Shown: one piece after another, positions 9,754-22,204 of the stretch | Layout of the letters: every line of letters begins with the position of its first letter | Numbering within the stretch: position 1 is the stretch's first letter | NCBI RefSeq assembly: GCF_000004825.1 | Contig: NW_008805091.1 | Location: forward strand, 124,001 to 188,000 | Reading direction: 5' to 3' | Length of the DNA stretch: 64,000 nucleotides | DNA from: Heterostelium album PN500 | Taxonomy: Eukaryota; Evosea; Eumycetozoa; Acytosteliales; Acytosteliaceae | Program-made: the position numbers and the translations under genes | Notes under the pieces: generated by a model | The model's database searches: none | What the model was told of the DNA's origin: nothing | The model's input: the letters and a program-made list of their open reading frames with translations, nothing else

Positions 9754-10110
9754 AAAAGAAAAACAACATATATATATATATGTTTATCCAATTCTCTAAA
9801 CATGTATTTGTCAACAACAAAATAAAAATAATTGAAACAAAACAATTTCAAAATAATGAAAGATAAACAAAACTATTTATAAAGTTAAAGATTTGTTGAG
9901 TTCATTTTAATAACAATAACGATTGTGTTCACCTATGGAACATTTAATTTAATTATGAGACTAAAGATTCTGAACTATTAAAATGCTTTTTCAATTGTGG
10001 AAATAAAAATAGAATTAAACATATATAATTTAATTTTTAAATAAATATTTATAGCAGCAGCAGTTATTATATTTTTAATTTAATTTATTAATTTAATTTA
10101 TTAATTTTTT
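9754..10110. other. 3' intergenic region between convergent genes
   Basis: AT-rich spacer between the PHAX-domain gene and the 3' end of the cfaD-like gene. It holds an AT dinucleotide run near 9770 and short ATTTAATTTAATT repeats near 10076-10108. No gene is seen. Confidence 0.5.
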
Positions 10111-11859
10111 TTAAACAACTGGATAAGTTGGTTGAGAAGCGACACCACAGTTGTTACCACGGTTTCTTGACATTAAAATGTAACCTTCAGCACCATAGTG
10201 AGTTGACCATGAGTTCTTGACGATCCAGTAGTCAGCACCGTTCAAGGTACCGTAACCGACTGCCAAAACTTCGTGATCCAAATCGTCCAAACCGTTCTTG
10301 CAGACGGAGGAATAGTAGACACCGGATGAGTAGAAACGGAAATCTGGGGCAGAGGCATCGATGGCGATGGCAACTGGACCGACGGTGGCAACGGCATTCT
10401 GGAGGGCTGGCTCAGAGAATGAGGTGACATTGACGTAGGACTTGACCTTGATGTTGGACAATTGCGAGGAGGAGTCCTTGCAGTAACCGTTTTGCATCAA
10501 GTATGGGTAGGTAGATTCGTAGGCGATACCACCAAAGTTCATGATGTATTGGAAGGCATCGGAGGCGAAACCACCGTTGCAACCTTGTGATTGACCGAGG
10601 TAGGCACAGTCGACCAATTGTTGTTCGGAGAGCGAGACGAGCTTACCGGTGGCGAGACAGCTGACACCCTCGAGTGAACCAGTTGAACCGAAAGTCCAAC
10701 ATGAACCACAAACACCTACGCATTGAATACAGATATATTAATAAGAATAGGAAATATATATGATAATTAGTTATTTTGACATACCTTGATCCTTAACACG
10801 GGTGACACAACCTTGTTGACGCCAATCGACGGTGGCTGGCAAGTTGATGGTACGGTCGTTGTCGTGAACGTCGTGGGCACCGTTGGTGTCTGGACGTGGA
10901 ACACGTGGCTTGATCTTCAATTCGAATTCCTCGGCGGTCATATCACCAAAGTGGTTCATGGCGAGCTTGTATGAGGATTCTTGGGTGTTGTGAGCGATGA
11001 TCATCTCACGGTTTTGCTTGTAGGTGGCGAAACGCTCAGAGTGCTCTTCGTCGTGAGCATAGACCTTGTCGTAGGTGGTCTTGAATTGCTCGAATTCGTC
11101 CTTGGTCATCTTGTCCTTGTTGTAGATGTCGTTGGCGATTTGGTTGAAGATACCGTCGAATGCTTGGACTGGCTTGGTGGATTGCTCGGCCTTATTGCAG
11201 ATGGCTGGAATATTGAAGAGATCTTCGTATGGCGAGATGTCGGTGGTGAAAGTGTTGAAGTTCAAAATGTAGATATCTGGGTGAGAGTCGAAAATGAAAT
11301 CGACACCGTCCAAGTAGAATTGCACTGGAACACCGTTGGCATCCATGTAGAAAGTGTAGTAGGCGGCAACTCCGTAGTTGACAACCTTTTGTGAGTATGA
11401 GAAGACGTCGACACCGTTGATGGTTGAGGTACCGTTGTAGGTCCAGGTGGATGGCTCCGATGGGAGGACTTGAACCAATGATCCGTTACCCGGGATCGAT
11501 TGACAGATTTGAGTGTTGACACGTGGACCAATGGCGTAGGAGATGTCTTGGTCAAAGAAATTCAAAGTGATATCCAAACCATTGTAATAGCTGATGTATT
11601 GACGGTTGTTGACAGCATCGTAAATCAATTCGATTGGTTCTGTAATATTAAAGTATGGAATATCGAAAGTACCAGACATATAATACTAGAATAATTGAAA
11701 AAAAAAAAATCAATATAAATATTGGGCAATTTCAAAAGATTTTTTTTTTTTTTTGCTTTTTCAATAACTTACTTGAGTTGGTGTTGGGATTTGTGGAACT
11801 GAACCTCCAGCCATGGCAACAGCCAAAACTGTGGCTAAAAAGACTAATTGTCTAAACAT
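10111..11859 (-). CDS. cfaD: Secreted papain-family cysteine protease with extra N-terminal domain (CfaD-like), 530 aa
   Basis: Three exons (11859-11773, 11685-10785, 10715-10111), all phases closing. Residues 1-17 are a signal peptide ([17 protein letters not shown]). Residues 30-215 form an all-beta-looking domain not found in ordinary cathepsins. The I29 inhibitor prodomain spans about 225-295 (ERF..YKQN and NHFGDMT motifs). The peptidase C1 domain begins near 312 (LPATVDW). The oxyanion Gln, active Cys335 (CGSCW), His477 ([10 protein letters not shown]) and Asn497 (VKNSW) are all present. The length and architecture match Dictyostelium counting-factor-associated protein D, a secreted protein that with AprA slows proliferation. 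The codons are strongly GC-biased relative to neighbours, suggesting high expression. Confidence 0.8.
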
Positions 11860-13268
11860 TATAAATTAAATCAATGTGAAGTTCTAAATATGTATAAAAG
11901 AAAAATAATTAATAATCGGTATTATAAATCTAAAAGATAAAGAAATAAAAATAAATAAAAAAAATAAAAAAGAAAATCGAATATAAAATTTTAACTCTTT
12001 TTTTTTTGTTTAATTGTTGCTCTTTCAAATTGTTTTGATAGTTATATTCCACCTTTTATTAAATTATAATCATGATTCAAATTTTGTTTTTGTGGTTAAA
12101 TTTCAAATTATTATTGAAGTTTTTATATTTTATATTTTTTATCATATCTTTAGGTTTGATTGTTATTGTTATTGTGTGTTGTGTGTTAAGTTAATTGGGT
12201 ATTTATTTTTATTTTTATATTTTGAATCAGTCAGATCGATTTTTTATTGGTTAAAACTTGATTTATTTATCATTCACCATTTATTTATAAAATGGATTGT
12301 TTTTATAATTATAAATAATAATCTTTTTTATTATGAAAAATCGAAACAAATGATTACAACGATGATAGTTGATTGATTTGTGTAGAGAGAATTGATTTGT
12401 TTAAGTCGATACCTACAACTTTAAAACACACAAAGATTTTGATTTAAAAAAGTATTCTATTAAAAAATAAAAGACAAACAAAGCCTCAGTTTTTATTTAA
12501 ATCAGATGATGAAGGAAATTTGAAGAAAAAAAACAAAAAATAAAATTAATATCTTGTTTTTTTTGTTTTTAAAAAAAAAATGATGTTGATCCCATTTTTA
12601 TCAAAATAAAAAGCCAAAGAATTTTCTAGGATCGTTTTTTTTCATAAAAAATGTGTGTAAATTCTAAAAAAGAATGATTTGTTGTAAAACGAAGAAAAAC
12701 GTTACGAAATATCAATTATGTTGTCATTGTTTATTGTTGAACACCACCACTTTCTTAATTTAATATCAATCATATCTTAATCGGAATGGAAAAATCAAAA
12801 ATCTTAACTATTATCTTAAACTTGCTTCTTTAGGTAATGCTTGTGGGTGGTCGAATAGAACCTCGAATAACTATTCCAAAGAAACTTCTATTTCTTTATT
12901 TTTTTTTTTTTCTAAGTAAATTTACTTTGATTATTATTAAATTATGAAAGAATTATCAACCACTGGTTACTAGTAATTCTCATTTATTTCTGAAGATATG
13001 TTTTAGTTATTTGACCAAATTTTTTGTTTTTTTTTAATAATATTATTATAATTAATTATATATCTCTTAATTATAACTAATTATTACAAATGTTATGATT
13101 TTCTCTATTTTTATGTTGAGACTTTAAAGTTGATCTTCAAACTTTTATTAACATGTGCCAAAATTTTTTAATAAGTGAAAAAAAAATTAGAAAAATAAAT
13201 TAATTTAGTAATTTTATTATATATTATACTTGTTTATAAATAGAATAGTTGAGTGTTGAACAGAGAAA
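11860..13268. other. Divergent intergenic region between cfaD-like and CFIm25 genes
   Basis: About 1.4 kb of AT-rich DNA with repeated A and T runs. Open frames here translate to Phe/Ile/Tyr/Leu-rich strings typical of chance reading in such DNA. A TATA-like TTTATAAATAG lies at about 13234, some 30 bp before the start of the CFIm25 gene, and is a plausible core promoter. Confidence 0.5.
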
Positions 13269-14137
<869 letters not shown>

Positions 14138-14404
14138 AAACGATCGTTTAGCTACAATAAAATACAATCAAATCACAATTTGAATATACAAATAAGATAT
14201 GAATAAAACACTTAATACTCATACTCTCGACTTGATGATGATCTTTCGCTTCATTGTCTTGGAAATCAAATTACTGTTTTTTTTTTTTTGTTTTTCACAC
14301 TTTTTTTTTTTTTTTTTGGTGATCATTTTATTTCTGATTTAGTTTTTTTTAATTATCTAGTTTTAGGTTTTAGATTGATATATTTATTATAGTAGTAGTA
14401 GAAG

Positions 14405-15016
14405 ATGACAGCAGAAGAGAGTCCAATGTCAAAGGTTGTACAAACCGGTATTGTTGGAGGTGCATTCGGTGCATTGGCAGCAACTAATATCACCTACCCA
14501 AAGACACCGTTCGTTACACAAACCACTCTACCAGAGTTCTTCCGTAGCACCAACTCTGTCTTTGCAAAGAGTATCACTGCCGGTGCTCTCTTGGGTCTTT
14601 CGTACTCTGCCGGTAAACACTTTACCAAATCGATTCGTCAACAAGACGATATGTGGAATGACGTCGTTGGTTCATTGGCTGCTGCACTCACCGTCGGTAT
14701 ATACAGTAAGTAACAAGCAAACAAGTAACAACAATAACAAATAACAAGCAATAATAGTATAAACAAAACTAATAAACTTACTTACTTACTTATTACTTAA
14801 AACTTACTTCTAGAATCAAATATTAGAATTACAGTTGGAGCTGCATTGTTGTTTGCACCAGCAATCTATGCTATGAAGAGAGTTAATTTCGAAATCGATG
14901 ATACTGCATCTCGTAATGCAGTACGTATCAACAAAGAAGCAAGAACTGATTTATTCCTTCAAACCAAGCTCAAGGAATTGAATTCACAAGATGAAGCATT
15001 GGATACTGCTCTATAA
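14405..15016 (+). CDS. ndufa11: Tim17/Tim22-family protein, probably complex I subunit NDUFA11, 167 aa
   Basis: Two exons, 14405-14705 and 14814-15016. The protein has four short Gly/Ala-rich hydrophobic segments (for example GIVGGAFGALAATNI, ITAGALLGLSYSAG, VGSLAAALTVGIY, ITVGAALLFAPAIYAM), the pattern of the Tim17/22/23 superfamily. A loop before the second segment carries FFRSTNSVFAKS, and a polar C-terminal tail follows the last segment. Size and layout match NDUFA11 (B14.7), a membrane-arm accessory subunit of mitochondrial complex I. A Tim17-type import channel subunit is the alternative. The 3' flank contains a run of about 13 CAA repeats. Confidence 0.6.
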
Positions 15017-15097
15017 ACGATTTGATCAAATATAAATCAAATTTTATTATATATTTACTTAAATAAGAAAACGAACCAATAGCAAATCAAACAAAAC

Positions 15098-15138
<41 letters not shown>

Positions 15139-15545
15139 GCACAACTATTAATAATATCATAATACAAAGTCTATAATAAGACTAAAACAAAAAACAAAAA
15201 AAAAAAAAACAATAGATAAAAGATATTTGTATAAATATAAAATCAAATAATAATAATTCAAAATTGTTTTTGTTTATTTATTTATTGATATTGATATATC
15301 TGACTTTAAAGTAACATTGATCGATCAATGTTATCGTTCATTCATTTTCAATGTAACTCATATGAGGGGGTATAATATTAATATCTTTTTTATTTTTTTA
15401 TTTTTGTTTTTTTTTTTTAATTTAATTGGGTTTATAATTTTGTTATTTATTTTTAAATCTCAGTTTCAAATTGCAGAGTAGACAGTTAGTAGTATTGGTT
15501 GTTTAGCATAGTAGTTATACTATGTGTGATTATAGTGAAAAATAG
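15017..15545. other. Intergenic region with CAA repeat and a 22-bp perfect palindrome
   Basis: A CAA trinucleotide run lies at about 15100-15140, probably in the 3' UTR of the preceding gene. At 15312-15333 there is a perfect 22-bp palindrome with centre GATC|GATC. T runs and a TATA-poor stretch lead into the SCYL2 gene. No gene is seen. Confidence 0.6.
15102..15138 (+). repeat. (CAA)n microsatellite
   Basis: About a dozen CAA units in a row, ending CAG. It is outside the reading frame, in the probable 3' UTR of the NDUFA11-like gene. Confidence 0.9.
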
Positions 15546-18500
15546 ATGGAGTCAGTTACACAGAAATTCAAAGGATTCCTTAGCAGTGCAATATCTCCCG
15601 CCGTCAAAGACTTTGACTTGAGAGCATCGAATGCACATACAAAGTTCTGGAAGATTCACGATGCCACAAAGAAAACATCGGGTGAAGAGTGTTCAGTGTT
15701 TGTATGTACTATTATAGTTGTTTTGATATTGTAGCTATTTAATTAACTGACTCACTCTTTTGTTGTTTTTTGTTGTTGTTGCTTGTTGTGTTTAGTTATT
15801 TGAAAAGAAACAATTTGAAAAAGTATCGAAATCACAACAGGAAGAGTTGTTTGCAAGTCTGAAAAAAGAGGCACAGAGTCTGATTCGGTTGAGACATCCC
15901 GCTATTTTGAATGTGGTGTCGGCTGCCGAAGAGACAAAGGTGTCATTGTACTTTGCAACGGAACCGGTCTTGGCAACACTAGCCAATCTAATCACCCAGT
16001 ATCGTCAACGTTCGAAATCCAGTCAGGTATCAAGCGAGGAGTTCAAACAACATCATTTCACATTCGAAGAACTCGAGATTCAACTCGGTATCTCACAGGT
16101 CCTCGAGGGAGTACACTTCCTAAATACAACTGCAAAGTTATTACATCGTAACATTTCACCGGAATCAATATTTATAACTAAAAATGTAACTATTATCACC
16201 TCACCAAAGTATTTCAATACAAATATTGTAAAATAAGAGAAAATCAAACTAATTTCAATTGTACAACAACAACAACAACAATTTCTAGTTGAAATGGAAA
16301 ATTGGTGGATTAGGATTTTCATGTTCAATCGATAATAAGGAACCGATGGCAGGTATAAGTCAAGACTTTAGAGAGTTTCTCTATGAGGAACCGACTGCTT
16401 TTCTACCAGAGTTTGATTATTTGCCACCGGAATATATTCAACAACATCGTTTCGAGTATAACAGTGATCTATACTCAATTGGACGAGTTATCTGTGAGTT
16501 GGCGATGAATTTGGATCAAAAGGTGGTTAGTGATCAGGAGAATATATCGAAACTTGGTGCTTCAGTTGGACATGCCACACGACTTTCCAACTGTAGGCGA
16601 GCCGCCAGTACAATGCAACGTGAGAGCGACAGTGCAAAAGTATCGACCATTCTGCTCGGTGATTCATCGATACGTGGTGACCTCGATTCATTCATCCGGT
16701 CAACCTATTTCACCGATATCAAAGTGAAGTCACTCGTCTATCTTGCCAACATCAGTCAGAAGGAAGATGAATCGAAGCTTCAATTCTTCAGAGGACTCTT
16801 TAGAATTATGAATCAATTCTCTGATAGAATTAAAATTAGTTATGTAAGTAAAAGAAAACTAAACTAATTAGTTTTAATCAAAAAGTTCAAACCATTATAC
16901 TTTTATTAACTTTTAAAAACGAAAAAGATATTGCCTGTTTTATTATCAGAATTATCAAATGATAGAATTGTTTATGTTGTATTACCAAATGTAATTGCTG
17001 TTGCTTCTGCCGTTAAGAAGGAGTTATTCCATGAACAGATTGCTCAACCATTGATACCGATTCTCACTAGTAAAGATCCAAAAGTAGATGTCTTACATTG
17101 TCTCTTGGAGAATGTAGAAACATTTATTGAGAAAGCAACCAATGAATATATAAAGAAATGTAATTATAAAATTGATAATAATGCAATTTATAGAATATTT
17201 AATATTAATATTAATTGAAATCTATATTGTAGATTTATTGCCTGTTGTACTTGGTACATTATGTGGACCAACACCAGAGATTATTTTCCAATGTTTACAA
17301 GTCTCTACCAATTTAATTAAATTCTTTGATCCAGATACTATAATTGCTGGCATGATACCAAGATTAACAAATCTTTGTGTTGCTGGATTCCCATTACATA
17401 TTCGTACGAAATCAATTCATTGGTTTTCATTGTATGTATTTATTGTTTATTTCTTTAATATGTTATAATATTTATTAATATTGTTTTTTAATATTCTTTA
17501 GATTGGTTCCAATGTTGGATAAGAAGCTAATAGTTGAACATATGATTCCTAGTTTGGAAAAGATCTTATCTATCGATAATTCACCACCAATATTAGAGGC
17601 GTTGGTTATCACTTATGAAGCGGTTTCTAAAAAGTTGGGTGGAGAACTACTCGCTCTCAAAGTGTTGCCAGCGTTGATCCCACTCTCTGCCGATCGTCAC
17701 TTGGATCTGGAGCAATTCAAAACGATTATGAAGGTTGTCAAAGATGTTTTGAATACATACGAGATGGAGAGAATCAATGAACTAAACAATCTAAAGAGAT
17801 TCACAAAGAATACAAATGAGGAGATGAATCAATTCAATAGTGTACTTGGTAGTGGTAGTGGTGCCGCCAACAACCATTCATCCAATCCATTCGAGGAGAA
17901 TCATATGGCTACAGCTCAAGCAGCACCACCACAAGATCTACCAAAGATTTCAATTCCTTCCAACTTTTTATCGGGCTCCTCAAATAGTGCATTTAAACAG
18001 TCGCCCCTCTCCACTGCACAACAACAAACAAGTCCACAATTTGGTCAGAAAATATCGGGTAGTGGTTCATTCTTTGAAAGTCCAGATTTCACTAGCTATT
18101 CAACTGGAAATACCGCTTCAACACAACCATCGTCAATTTCATTGTCATCGCCACCACCGACAATTGCCACCACACCATTATATGTTGAACCAGGTGCAAG
18201 TTTATTATCAGCAATTCCTGCTACACCCATTTACACTTCTGCTTCTGCTTCTTCTTCCTCTTCCATTTCACCATCAAAATCGAACAATACTATAAATAGT
18301 AACATTGGTAGTAGCAGCAACAATAATAGCTCATCTCCATTCAACTTCAATCCAACTCCAAATACAAATAGATCGAATCAAGCACCAATTTCTTCAAGCA
18401 ATATTGCTGCGCCAAATTACAGTTATTCAAGTTCGACTACAACAGCACCAGTATTGCAACCGACAACAGGTAGCTCCACAGCCAAACCAAATTATAACAT

Positions 18501-19257
18501 TTCGATAGACAATGAGCCTGGTCTAATAAATCCATCAGTACCGACAGGAGCCAACTACAATATATCGTTCACAGATACATTGCAACCAGTTTCAAACAGT
18601 TTCTCCAATCCCACACCAACACCACAACCTGCACCCACACCACAACCTACATACAGCTACAATTCTTCATTCAATTCAATACCAACACCAATTTCGACTT
18701 CTCAACCATTTGCTTCCTCTACCATTACTCCTTCTTCATCAAATAATAATAATAACAATATTAATTTCTCCAACTTAAATATTAGATCACAACCAAGTTC
18801 TAATCCATCACCTCTAGCACCTCCACCATCGAACAACTTTAACTATGGTAGCTCTGGAAATAGCAGCAGCAGCAGCAGCACTAATAACAATATATTTGGA
18901 GGTTTAGATAGCCTTCAAATGAATAGTAACTTGATGTCACAATCACAAGGTGTGACAAACAAGAGAATAAGTGGACAATATGCTTCCAATTCCCAATTCT
19001 TACAACAAACCGGTGGAAATAATTCTGGTGTTGGATTTAATATGGGTTCAAATACATATAACAGTAATAACAATGTAACCAATCTTAATGGATCTGTTGG
19101 TTTCAATATGAATAACAATAACAATTCATATAATCAAATGAATAGTATGAATAACATGAATAATATGAATAGCATGAATAATAATATGAATAGTAATAAT
19201 AACTTCAACAATAGAAATAATAACAACAATAACAGTGGAGGTGGAAGTTTAATTTAA
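15546..19257 (+). CDS. scyl2: SCY1-like pseudokinase (SCYL2 / CVAK104 type), 1095 aa
   Basis: Six exons: 15546-15701, 15796-16185, 16289-16843, 16928-17159, 17233-17431 and 17502-19257, all in phase. Residues about 1-330 form a kinase-like domain that has lost catalysis: the HRD motif reads HRN ([13 protein letters not shown]) and the DFG position reads GLG. The E/F region 'DYLPPEYIQ...YNSDLYSIG' is kept. Residues about 365-590 are HEAT-like helices ([23 protein letters not shown]). The last 480 or so residues are Ser, Asn, Thr and Pro low complexity with an NPF motif (SSNPFEEN), a sequence bound by EH domains. By family, SCYL2 binds clathrin and AP2 and works in TGN-endosome traffic. Confidence 0.85.
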
Positions 19258-19320
19258 TAAATCAAATAAAATGAATAATTATATAGTTTTTTTTTTTCAA
19301 TAATTTTAAATATTTTATGT

Positions 19321-21162
19321 TTATTGATCACTATCTTCATCATCCATATCGTCATCATCTTCATCGCTTTCACCTCTTGGTTTCTTTGATCTTGGTTTAT
19401 CGAAATTACCAAACTTTGGTTCTTCGTTGAATCCTTCTGGTGCACTGATACCGAAAACATTTTGAACTGATTTGAATCTCTTTGTGTTGACAACGACTGG
19501 TCTATTCGATTCTGATCCAATTGCCAATAAAAATGGTGAACTACTGAAAAATGAAACTGAAAATACTTCCTAAAAAAAAAAGCAAATGATTTTCCGTTAG
19601 ATAAACTAGTTATAAAAAATGATGATAATTTCAAAATAGTTACTTGATTAATCTTCTTTTGTTCAATTTGTTTTGGTTTTCCATTCTCCATGGTCCATAG
19701 CTTGATGGTTTGATCGGATGAACCGGTGGCGAAATAACCTGGTTGACCTGGACAGAATGAAAAAGTAGATAATGATTTTGCGTGAGCTTTGATTTGCCAT
19801 ACTGGTTTGCTATTTGAACCCAATGTAGCATCGTAACAGGTAAGTGAACCGTCCTCAGTTCCAACAACGAATTCCTTTGGATTATGTGGATTCCACTGGA
19901 GTGACTCGCAATCCGATACCAATGGCCATTTAAAGTATGATGAGGCACTCATTCTAACATCGATAATCGAAATACTCTTATCATAACTACCACATAATAA
20001 TACTGTCTTTTCTTGTTTATTCCATTCCAATGATTGAATCTAAAGTAATTCCAATAGAATAAAAAAGAAAAGGGTTAATTAGTCTTTATAACAAAAACAT
20101 AATTATGTTTTTTTTTAGTAAGAAATTAATTACCTTATCTTTATGATGAGTAAATGTATTGATACAAGTTGATTTTGTAATATCCCAAATCTTTGCAGTC
20201 TTATCGGATGAACCACTTGCCAATACATTTCTTTGTTGTGAATTCCAACTTAATGCCATAACACTACCAGTATGACTTGCAGTTGTCATTGTTGCTTTTT
20301 TCTATAATATTAATTTAAATAGAATTAATGATTAGATTTTAATTGATATCGTATAGCTATAGCTAAGCAGCATTACCTTTTTATATCCTTTATCAATTTC
20401 AGTTTGACCTAAAATAGCTGTTGGTAATGAATTATCTACTACATCGAGATCCCAGATTTCGATGGCTGGTTCGAATGTACCGATGGCAACAAAGTTACCT
20501 TTTTCGGTTGATTCTGTTGGTGATTGATCCATCCATGCGAGACACAGTGGGAATGAACCTAAAATGATATCGTGATGTACATAGAGATTGTCGCAATCCT
20601 CTTCGTAGACCATGATATCGAGATGTGAAAAATCGTCTTCGTCATTGGCAACGGCGGCAATCAAGAGCGAATCGGTTGGACGAATCAAGAAATCCTCGAG
20701 ATCTTCAATGTCTTCGTCTTGTTCATCGAGGTATGGATCTTCATCGGGATTCTTATAGTAGAGTAGACCCTTCATTGCTTTGTTGATAAACTTGAGACCG
20801 TTCTCCTCTTCCTCTTCCTCGTCGTCTACTTCACCGTCGACTTCGTCATCGTCATACTCATCCAAGTTGTAACGTTTGTTAAACTCTGCATCTGGATCTT
20901 CTTCTTTCTCATCTTCCTCCTCTTCTTCTTCCTCCTCTTCGACTTCTTCACCTTCCTTCTTTTCAACATCATCTTCTTCCTCTTCGTCAGGTGCATCACC
21001 GTCCTTCTTTTTGAGTTCATCGAAATCCTCTTCACTGAGAGCATCTAATTCCTCTTGATCGTAACCCTCTTCCTCCAACAAAGCTTCATCTTGTGATGGG
21101 TCGTATTTGGATGGGATTGCTTTAGCAGCACCTCTTGGAATCCAAGCAATTGCAGAGATCAT
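19321..21162 (-). CDS. pwp1: Periodic tryptophan protein 1 homologue (WD40), 532 aa
   Basis: Four exons (21162-20377, 20301-20134, 20039-19644, 19569-19321), phases closing. The N-terminus MISAIAWIPRGAAKAIP matches the PWP1 start (human xVTCVAWVRCGVAKETP). A long Asp/Glu-rich tract follows at about 38-130, then WD repeats including 'GSVMALSWN..RNVLASGSSDKTAKIWDI' and 'FCPGQPGYFATGSSDQTIKLW'. The tail is acidic (ESDEDDDDMDD). PWP1 is a nucleolar/chromatin factor that supports rRNA transcription and ribosome assembly. The gene converges on SCYL2, with only 63 bp between the stop codons. Confidence 0.87.
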
Positions 21163-21722
21163 ATTTCTAAAATAAAACTATATATATATTAGATAATTAT
21201 AAATATATTTGATCTATTGCTTTGAGGAACAGAGAAAAAATAATTAAAAAATTAAATCGGTCGTTTCATTCGTTTTTTTTTTAATTGCAAAAAAAAAAAA
21301 TTAAAATAAAAAAAATACAAAAAACAAAAAAAAACTCTTTTTTAATCGCTCATTTGTTTTATTAGCTAATAATTACAACTATGTTAAATACGAGAATTAA
21401 TTTTATTCTAATTTTAATAATAATAAATAAACAGATTGAGTTCTGAGTTTATTTTTATTGAATCTTAAAGATTGGGAAGGATTCTTGATTTTTTAATACA
21501 TCAAAAAAATGGAAAATCGAATCATACTTTATTGTTCACAAAAGCCGAAAATATCAAAACAAAAGTTAAAGTTTATGAACTATAGTTCATATATTAAACT
21601 AATAGAATAGAAAAGATACTTATTGCTACTTCCAGTCAAAGAGAAAGAGAAAGGAGAGCACGTTCATGTCAAGTGTCTGTGCGAATGGATAGGAAAATGC
21701 AATAAATGGTACTGCACTAACA
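21163..21722. other. Divergent intergenic region between PWP1 and the small secreted-peptide gene
   Basis: AT-rich spacer with long A and T runs near 21270-21330. No coding or RNA feature is recognised. It should contain both promoters. Confidence 0.5.
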
Positions 21723-22083
21723 ATGTCTAAATATTTATTAATTTTTGCGGTTTTTTTGGTAATAATGGCAAATACCTTAATCTTTGCAGAAGGTAAGATA
21801 ATTGGATAACTGTGAGTATAACGAATAAAGAGACAACTTTAGAGCATGAAATAAACAAGCCAAATAATATCTGATTTGTCTGCAAACATAATATCTTGAA
21901 TAATATTAAAATAATAAATTAAAATAAGTCGTAATTCTCGATAAATTCCTTTATAACTTTATCTTTATGTTTTCTTTTTATTTGTTTTGTTTAATCCTAT
22001 TTTTCTTTGGTCTGACAATAGGCAAAAGTGATGAAGATATTGAAAAATATCTCAATTTTAATTTAAAGGAAATATTTGTTTAA
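21723..22083 (+). CDS. Small secreted peptide precursor, 43 aa, two exons
   Basis: Not previously obvious because it is short and split. Exon 1 (21723-21792) encodes 23 residues that are a near-ideal signal peptide: MSK, a hydrophobic core YLLIFAVFLVIMANTLIF, then AEG. A GTAAGA donor follows, and a 229-bp intron ends in GACAATAG. Exon 2 (22022-22083) continues in phase as a short charged peptide, KSDEDIEKYLNFNLKEIFV, and ends in TAA. The mature product would be about 20 residues. Evidence is the signal peptide, canonical splice sites and exact phase closure. No family is recognised. Its start (MSKY..IF) resembles that of the 78-aa secreted protein at 56456-56762. Confidence 0.55.
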
Positions 22084-22204
22084 AACAGTAATATTACAAT
22101 TTCCACATGACATTATGAGCAATCAAATAACATTCACTTCCTACTTATCAATAAATAATCTAAAACAAAATATTTAAATTTTACAAATAAATTATTTATT
22201 ATTT

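Noticed and set aside
10981-11394. 137-codon open frame on the + strand with Val/Leu-rich product
   Set aside because: Exact antisense of cfaD exon 2; arises from its GC-biased third positions. No start context or domain of its own.
12014-12376. 120-codon + strand frame between cfaD and CFIm25
   Set aside because: Product is Phe/Ile/Tyr/Leu-rich as expected from T-rich DNA; no balanced composition or splice context.
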